Below are positions 58,851 through 64,000 of a stretch of DNA of 64,000 bases, piece after piece; the first letter of the stretch is position 1, and every line of letters starts with the position of its first letter. The notes beneath the pieces are model-generated. The model saw only the letters and a program-made list of their open reading frames with translations, had not been told where the DNA came from and ran no database searches. The DNA comes from Streptomyces cinnabarinus (GTDB taxonomy: Bacteria > Actinomycetota > Actinomycetes > Streptomycetales > Streptomycetaceae): assembly GCF_027270315.1 (NCBI RefSeq), contig NZ_CP114413.1, positions 8,556,001-8,620,000 on the forward strand, given 5' to 3'. The translations under genes were made by a program, and so were the position numbers.

Positions 58851-59960
58851 TCAGCCGAACCGCAGGATCCGTGGCGCGAAGGTGTTCTCGGGGCCGTCGG
58901 CCCGGCCGACCGACCACACCGACGCCGTGCCCGGTACCGGTGTCAGGTTCAGCGTGCGGGAGTCGCCTTCTCCGGGCACCGCCGGTTCGCTGTGCTCGGC
59001 GAAGGCCTGCCCGTTCCAGGCGAGGAAGTCCGGTCCCGGGATCAGCGGGGGAGTACTGCCGGGCGGGCCCCACTTCTGCGAGCGGGCCATCGAGACCCAG
59101 GCCAGCTCGCCGGAGGCGGCGGGCACGAGTCCGGTCACCGAGCCGAAGTCGGCCGGGACGGCCACCCGGTTCCACGCCTGCCCGTCGAAGCGGACCAGCA
59201 GGGGCGGGATGGGACGGCCGGGTGGGCCGCCGACGAACCCGGCCGTGCCGCCCGCCCACACCTCGGTGGGGGAGACCGCCAGCACACTGCCCACGGCCGA
59301 GCGCGGGAAGCCGTCCACGAGCGTCTGTTGCCACGCCTCCCCGTCCCAGTGCGACACGGCCGCACCGGTGTTGGTCGCGCCCGCGGCCCAGACATCACCG
59401 GCCGACAGGATGTGCAGGCCGTACACGGCGCCCGGCGGCACCGGAAGATCCCGCCAGCCGTGCCCGTCCCAGCGCAGCAGCACCTGTACGCCGTCCCGCG
59501 AACCGATCAGCCAGGTCTCACCGCCGCCGGAGACGACCTTGGTCAGCACGACACCGCGCGGCGGCCGGCTTTCGGTCCAGGCGGTGCCGTCGGAGCGAAG
59601 GAGCCGGGCGCCGCCCGCCGTGTCGCGGCCGACCGCCCAGACGGCCGTCGGCGAGCTCGCGGCGACGGACAGCAACTCGCCCTGCCAGCCCGCCCCGGGC
59701 AGGCTCTGGCGCTGCCAGGCGGTTCCGTCCCAGCGCAGCAGCAACGGGAAGCCCGGCGCCTCGCGTCCGACGGCATCGGCGCCCACCGCCCACGCCCGGG
59801 TCGGCCCCACGGCCACCGCCTCGTTGAGCGTGGCCTGCGGACGTACACCTGCCGGGACCGGGACATGCTGCCAGGACTGGTCCTCCGCCGCGGCCGAACT
59901 CAGGACGCCCACAAGGGTCATGACGGCGGCGAGGGCCGCGACGAGAAGTCGGCGTGCCAT
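58851..59960 (-). CDS. Secreted beta-propeller-like protein (2nd of pair)
   Basis: A 369-aa exported protein: signal peptide (LLVAALAAVMTLVGVLSSA), then about six tandem repeats built on a hydrophobic-RWDGxxW strand (LLLRWDGTAWQRQSLP, VLLRWDGHGWRDLPVP, AVSHWDGEAWQQTLV, LLVRFDGQAWNRVAVP) alternating with VWAVG/VWAAG strands. This spacing of about 50 residues fits a six- or seven-bladed propeller. No catalytic motif. It starts 2 nt after the stop of its paralogue, so they form one operon. Confidence 0.85.
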   Translation of the reverse strand: MARRLLVAALAAVMTLVGVLSSAAAEDQSWQHVPVPAGVRPQATLNEAVAVGPTRAWAVGADAVGREAPGFPLLLRWDGTAWQRQSLPGAGWQGELLSVAASSPTAVWAVGRDTAGGARLLRSDGTAWTESRPPRGVVLTKVVSGGGETWLIGSRDGVQVLLRWDGHGWRDLPVPPGAVYGLHILSAGDVWAAGATNTGAAVSHWDGEAWQQTLVDGFPRSAVGSVLAVSPTEVWAGGTAGFVGGPPGRPIPPLLVRFDGQAWNRVAVPADFGSVTGLVPAASGELAWVSMARSQKWGPPGSTPPLIPGPDFLAWNGQAFAEHSEPAVPGEGDSRTLNLTPVPGTASVWSVGRADGPENTFAPRILRFG

Positions 59961-59962
59961 GG

Positions 59963-61033
59963 TCAGCCTCCCAGCCGCTCACTCATCAGGTTCGGTTTCG
60001 AGCCGTAGATCTCGACGGTCCCGAAGGACAGCAGCCAGGACCCGGCCCTGGCCAGGACACGGGGTTTGACGTCGATCGCGTTCGTGCGCTCCGGGCCGTA
60101 GGAGAAGGTGGCGCGGCGGCCGTCCACCCGCGCGTACTTCGACTGGAACGCCCGGTCGCTGCGCACCGGCAGCCACAGCGCGCCGTCCGGGCCGCGCACC
60201 ACGGCCTCGGTGTAGGAGTCGCCCAGCGGCGGGTAAGTTGTGCGCCAGGCATGCCCGTTGAACGTCATCAGATAGGTCCGGGCCACGCCGTCGGTGTACT
60301 GGGTGCCGCCGATCGTCGCCCGGCCGGAGGGTTCGAGCAGGACCGTGTGCACATTGCTGTTCGCCGGCAGCACTACGTTCGCGTCCCGCCACGCCGTGCC
60401 GTCCCAGCGCAGGATGGCGGTCCCGGTGCTGGTGTCCCCCCACGCCCAGACGTCGGTGGCGGTACGCGCGGTGATCCCCATGAGGTAGTGCACCCCGTCG
60501 GGCACGGCCTGTGCGGTCCAGGCGGAGCCGTCGTAGTGCAGGACCTTCAGCCCGGTGTCGTCCTCACCGACGACCCACGCGGCTCCTGGTACGGCGGTGA
60601 AGTCCTGGTAGGTCCACAGGTCCTGCGGCAGCGGGACGGAACTCCACCCGCTCGCCGACCGGCGCAGAATCTCTCCCGCCCCGACACGGTTGTGGAAGAT
60701 CCACACCTCCTCGCCGACGAACTGCACCTTGCCGAGCCAGCCCAGCTCGTCGGCGCCGGGAAAACCGGTCTCCCGACTCCAGTCGGTGCCGTCCCACCGG
60801 TACAGCATCGGCCGCAGCCCATCGGCCGCATGCTCGTACCCACTAGCCCATGCCTCCCCCGGCCCACGAGCGGCAAGGTCGGACACGGTCACCGGCGAGA
60901 CCGCCGCGGGCGGCACGGGCAACGCCGACCAACTCGCCGTACCGGCCGCACCCGACGGCACGGCGGCGGCCGGTGAGACGACCGCGGCACAGGCGAGCAC
61001 AAGGCAGCAGACGAACGCACGGAGACGGTTCAC
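59963..61033 (-). CDS. Secreted beta-propeller-like protein (1st of pair)
   Basis: A 356-aa exported protein with a signal peptide (CCLVLACAAVVSPAAAVP) and the same repeat type as its neighbour: MLYRWDGTDWSRETGFP, LRRSASGWSSVPLP, VLHYDGSAWTAQAVP, ILRWDGTAWRDANVVLP, YLMTFNGHAWRTTYPP. It leads the two-gene operon. Pairs of these WDG-repeat proteins are not tied to a known system; cell-surface binding or an interaction scaffold is a reasonable guess. Confidence 0.83.
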   Translation of the reverse strand: MNRLRAFVCCLVLACAAVVSPAAAVPSGAAGTASWSALPVPPAAVSPVTVSDLAARGPGEAWASGYEHAADGLRPMLYRWDGTDWSRETGFPGADELGWLGKVQFVGEEVWIFHNRVGAGEILRRSASGWSSVPLPQDLWTYQDFTAVPGAAWVVGEDDTGLKVLHYDGSAWTAQAVPDGVHYLMGITARTATDVWAWGDTSTGTAILRWDGTAWRDANVVLPANSNVHTVLLEPSGRATIGGTQYTDGVARTYLMTFNGHAWRTTYPPLGDSYTEAVVRGPDGALWLPVRSDRAFQSKYARVDGRRATFSYGPERTNAIDVKPRVLARAGSWLLSFGTVEIYGSKPNLMSERLGG

Positions 61034-61198
61034 ACGACCTCCCCAGAACGCGAAGGCCGCTCAGCTTATTGGCATGTACCCGCAGTGAACAGACGTCGCA
61101 CCGTCGAGGACGGATCCCGGCACCGCATCAGGGCAACGATTGTGCCGGTTCGGCTGTCGTAGGGAGTGCCGATCGGCCGTCATTCCTGGGAGGGTCCA

Positions 61199-62026
61199 AT
61201 GAGCCGCTGCACCGCACCGTCCGACGTCAGACAGCGCGGCCGTGCCGACGTCGCCTCGCCCGGCGCCGCCATGCGCGGTGCCGTCGTGGGGGCCGTAGTG
61301 GTCGCACTGGCCGGGATCGGCGCCCCGGCCGATGCCGCGCCTGGTCCCACGCCCACCGAGCCCGTGGTCAGCGGCGCCGTCGTCAACTCCGGTAAGGACG
61401 TCATCGTAGGGATCACGCACGATGTGGCGTTCCCGGTCACGGTCACCGGAGCGGACGACTCCGGGCTGTCGTTCGTCGATGTGGATCTGAAGGGGCCGCA
61501 CGGCGGCTTCTACACCACCGACGCGTTCTGCGAGACCGCGACGGCATGCACGACGGCGTTCACCGTCAACGCCCACCCCGCCCCGGGCAGCGACGATCCC
61601 GTGGACCTGGCGAACGCCAACGCCGGCACCTGGAAGGTCGACGCCCTGGTCGACACCCACGACGGCGATTCCGTCTTCGCCCCCGGCGTGGCCTCGTTCG
61701 GCCTCAAGCGTGCCGCACGCCTCACGGTGAACGCCGCACCGGAACCGGTGGCCAAGGGCGCCACCATCACCGTCACCGGCAAGCTCGTCCGCGCCAACTG
61801 GGACACCTACCGGTACGCGGGATACACCGGCCAGGCGGTGAAGTTGCAGTTCCGCCCGAAGGACAGCGACACCTACACCACCGTCGCCACGGTGAACACC
61901 AACAGCACCGGCAACCTGCACGCCAAGGTCAAGGCCGCCAAGGACGGCTACTGGCGCTGGAACTTCGCCGGAACCACGACCACGGGTCCGGCAAAGGCCG
62001 CCGGCGACTACGTGGACGTACGCTGA
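61199..62026 (+). CDS. Secreted Ig-like beta-sandwich protein
   Basis: A 275-aa exported protein. After a basic N-terminus, a hydrophobic segment (MRGAVVGAVVVALAGIGAPA) acts as signal or anchor. Two beta-sandwich regions follow: residues about 55-155 (VVSGAVVNSGKDVIVGITHD, FCETATACTTAF with a Cys pair) and 165-275 (LTVNAAPEPVAKGATITVTG, VKLQFRPKDSDTYTTVATV, DGYWRWNFAGTTT). Both resemble bacterial Ig-like modules often auto-labelled calcium-binding. ATG chosen for the GGGAGG upstream. Confidence 0.75.
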   Translation: MSRCTAPSDVRQRGRADVASPGAAMRGAVVGAVVVALAGIGAPADAAPGPTPTEPVVSGAVVNSGKDVIVGITHDVAFPVTVTGADDSGLSFVDVDLKGPHGGFYTTDAFCETATACTTAFTVNAHPAPGSDDPVDLANANAGTWKVDALVDTHDGDSVFAPGVASFGLKRAARLTVNAAPEPVAKGATITVTGKLVRANWDTYRYAGYTGQAVKLQFRPKDSDTYTTVATVNTNSTGNLHAKVKAAKDGYWRWNFAGTTTTGPAKAAGDYVDVR

Positions 62027-62038
62027 CGGCCGCGTCAG
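62023..62038. terminator. Short hairpin between convergent genes
   Basis: CTGACG-GCCG-CGTCAG forms a 6-bp stem that starts at the secreted-protein stop (62024-62026) and lies 22 nt from the end of the restriction gene on the other strand. It is weak and there is no T-run. Confidence 0.35.
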
Positions 62039-62059
62039 GCGATCCGAAATCGAGCGCGG

Positions 62060-62952
62060 TCAGGCGACGCCGGAGCGAGGCTCGCCCTTGAAGACCTGTC
62101 CGAAGTGCCATGCGCGATGGGTCGCCGCGACGGGACGGATGCCCGGCTGAGGGCCGATGAGGGGGCGGCCCGCGAGTGCGGTCACGTGCTCGCGGGCGGC
62201 TGGGCCGCGACCGACGAAGCGCTGGGAGACCAGGATGCGATGGCCGTCGCCGACGCCGAGGACACCCTTGTCGAAGAGCTTGTGGTGCAGGGAGCACAGG
62301 CACAGTCCATTGTCGACGTCGTCGGGACCGTCGTAGGCCCACCAGCGCACGTGCGCGGCCTCCAGCCCGACGGGTGCGGCGTCGATCATGCCGTCGTAGC
62401 CGCAGAGGCGCACTGGAACTCGTAGGCGGTGAGGACCAACTCCCGCATACGGCGGTCCCGTTGCCGTCGTCCGGGTGCTGTCGGGGTGCCCGTCTCCAGC
62501 AGGTCCGGTTCCAGTCCGACCGCCTCGCACAGGTCGGGGTGCAGGGACGGCGGGAAGTGCAGGTCCAGCAGCACTCTGGCCATCCGGGCCAGCAGCGACG
62601 GCTCCCGGACGAGCGCCCTGCGCAGGTCCGGGGCCAGCCGACCGGCGGCGCCGCTGGAGCGCAGCTCGCGAATCCTGGGACCCGGGCTGCCCGCGCCGAG
62701 GTCGGTGCGTACCTCCCACACCTCGTCGTTGGCCAGGTGGTGGAAGGGGTAGGCGGGGCTGGTCCCGCGCGTGGGGCCGTACTCCGCCAGCAGTCGCTTC
62801 AGTTCGGCCTCCACCACGCTGTAGCGCAACTCGCCCTCGGCGTCGGCCTGGAATCGGCCCAGCGCGTACAGCAGCAACAACGGCTTGTGCGGGGCTCGTT
62901 CCCCCTTCCGGCTCCACTGCCTCAGGCTCGCGGCGCGCTCCAGCCAATCCAT
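62060..62952 (-). pseudogene. Frameshifted phosphorothioate-DNA-binding HNH endonuclease (SBD-HNH)
   Basis: The N-terminal frame encodes a sulfur-binding domain like those of ScoMcrA/SprMcrA-type type IV enzymes: RKGERAPHKPLLLLYALGRF, YPFHHLANDEVWEV and ELRSSGAAGR. The HNH domain continues in another frame: CGYDG, GLEAAHVRWWAYDGPDDVDN, LCLCSLHHKLFDKG. The switch occurs near 62405, where codons for FQCA should be followed by FCGYDG. One missing T (A on the plus strand) restores exactly that reading. Unless it is a sequencing error, translation ends at residue 188 without HNH. The whole gene would encode about 297 aa and cleave phosphorothioate-modified DNA. Confidence 0.85.
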
Positions 62953-62995
62953 GACCCGTGATCGTAGCCACGCCCTCCCGAGGCGCGTCGGGGGT

Positions 62996-63970
62996 TCACC
63001 ACTCGGCGACGAGCGGTGCGTCCGGTTCGTGCCGCCGCCAGGCTTCGGTGAGGCGGACCAGGCGGGCGGGGGCGGCGATGCCGCGCACGGTGGCGATCTT
63101 GCCTCCGGTGATGTCGAACGTCACGGAGCCGACGACCCGGTCGCCGACCACGGTGAGCATGGCGGGGGTGCCGTTGACGACCGCGTAGTGGATGACGGCT
63201 GTGCCGCCGGCCAAACGCCGCTTCGCGGGGGTGGGTTTGAAGCCGCCCCGTGCGACGGCGGCCACGCGTTGCGCGGTGTCGAACCGCAGCAGCTTCTCGG
63301 CCAGTCCGGCCCCGTCGGAGATGGCGGTCGCGTCGTCGGTGAGCAGTGCCACCAGCCGGTCCGTGCGGCCCGAGGAGGCCGCGGCGAGGAACTCCTCGAC
63401 GATCCTGCGGGCCGATGCCCGGTCGACCTCCTCGCCGCCGCGGCGCGCGGCCGTGATCCGGCGGCGGGCGCGGTGGAGGTGCTGCTGGCTCGCGGACTCG
63501 GAGATGTCGAGGATCTCGGCGATCTCGGCATGGCCGTAGGAGAACGCCTCACGCAGGACGTACACGGCTCGCTCGACGGGTGACAGCCGCTCCATGAGCG
63601 TCAGTACGGCCAGCGAGACCGATTCGCGCTGCTCGTACGTGTCGGCGGGGCCGAGCATCGGGTCACCGTCCAGCAGCGGTTCGGGCAGCCAGGCGCCTGC
63701 GGTGCGTTCACGGCGGGTCTGCGCCGAGCGGAGCCGGTCCAGGCACAGGTTGGTCACGACCTTGGTCAGCCACGCCTCCGGCACCTTGATCCGCTGCCGA
63801 TCGGCACTTTGCCAGTGCAAAAACGCATCCTGTACGGCGTCCTCGGCGTCGGTGGCTGAGCCCAGCAGTCGGTACGCCAGCGAGGCCAGCCGGTTGCGGC
63901 CGGCCTCGAAGCGATCGGTGTCGAAGCGATCGACGACGGTGTTGTCCACGTGGATCACCTTAAGCGGCAA
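62996..63970 (-). CDS. ECF sigma factor with SnoaL-like C-terminal domain (ECF41/SigJ-like)
   Basis: A 324-aa sigma factor. Region 2 is clear (LASLAYRLLGSATDAEDAVQ, DAFLHWQ, VVTNLCLDRLRSA), followed by region 4 (LSPVERAVYVLREAFSYGHA, ISESASQQHLHRARRRI) and a SnoaL-like tail from about residue 205 (VEEFLAAASSGRTDRLVALL). ECF41 proteins use this tail instead of an anti-sigma factor. The conserved DGGGK and NPDKL motifs appear here as SDGAGLAE and AAPARL, so it is a variant. The start at 63970 may be several codons too long. The usual ECF41 partner gene would lie off the window. Confidence 0.92.
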   Translation of the reverse strand: MPLKVIHVDNTVVDRFDTDRFEAGRNRLASLAYRLLGSATDAEDAVQDAFLHWQSADRQRIKVPEAWLTKVVTNLCLDRLRSAQTRRERTAGAWLPEPLLDGDPMLGPADTYEQRESVSLAVLTLMERLSPVERAVYVLREAFSYGHAEIAEILDISESASQQHLHRARRRITAARRGGEEVDRASARRIVEEFLAAASSGRTDRLVALLTDDATAISDGAGLAEKLLRFDTAQRVAAVARGGFKPTPAKRRLAGGTAVIHYAVVNGTPAMLTVVGDRVVGSVTFDITGGKIATVRGIAAPARLVRLTEAWRRHEPDAPLVAEW

Positions 63971-64000
63971 CGCGCCCCGCGTTCCTGGAGGACGTCGCGG

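Overview
The window is high-GC actinomycete chromosomal DNA. The codon usage, the leaderless and GTG starts, the many lipoproteins and secreted hydrolases, a membrane-anchored Ser/Thr kinase pair, an ECF41-like sigma factor and a LacI-type sugar regulon all point to Streptomyces or a close relative. No tRNA, rRNA, insertion sequence or CRISPR array was recognised.

Left edge (1-12.6 kb) is the right-hand end of a non-ribosomal peptide cluster. It holds the tail of an SDR oxidoreductase, a 3086-aa NRPS (C-A-T-C-A-T-E-C, no thioesterase), a cytochrome P450, an MFS exporter and a HAD phosphatase, all on the plus strand and closely spaced. From 12.6 to 30 kb there are mostly single-gene housekeeping or accessory units: an AlkD-like repair protein behind a tandem-HTH MerR regulator, divergent from an erythromycin-esterase-like gene; a GNAT enzyme; a ThrE-like exporter; an APC permease/small membrane protein/M20 dipeptidase operon; an S1 protease; a PASTA protein; a PhzF enzyme; an HxlR/thioesterase divergent pair; and an MBL hydrolase. 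A decayed XRE-regulator remnant lies at 27.3-27.7 kb.

30-36.4 kb is accessory: a DUF4157 (HELAH) protein with a possible polymorphic-toxin domain, a secreted tannase/feruloyl-esterase, a lipoprotein next to an I36-type inhibitor, and two small conserved genes. 36.4-48.2 kb is the most coherent system seen: a LacI regulator, a lipoprotein/ATPase/two-permease ABC importer of the YtfQRT-YjfF (galactofuranose) type, and two large secreted GH2 enzymes, one with an arabinofuranose-binding AbfB/CBM42 module and one with PA14 and LamG modules. Copies of AACGWTGWAAA precede the regulator, the importer and the divergent-side GH2 gene. I read this as a furanoside (Galf/Araf) scavenging regulon.

48.3-53.6 kb encodes two adjacent receptor-like Ser/Thr kinases with extracytoplasmic amino-acid-binding-type domains plus a translationally coupled lipoprotein. 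53.7-56.7 kb is a secreted GH13 amylase with two CBM25 modules and a perfect MalR/Reg1-type operator. 56.8-61 kb has small conserved genes and a pair of secreted beta-propeller proteins. The right end carries a secreted Ig-like protein, a phosphorothioate-dependent SBD-HNH restriction gene broken by a one-base frameshift, and an ECF41-like sigma factor.
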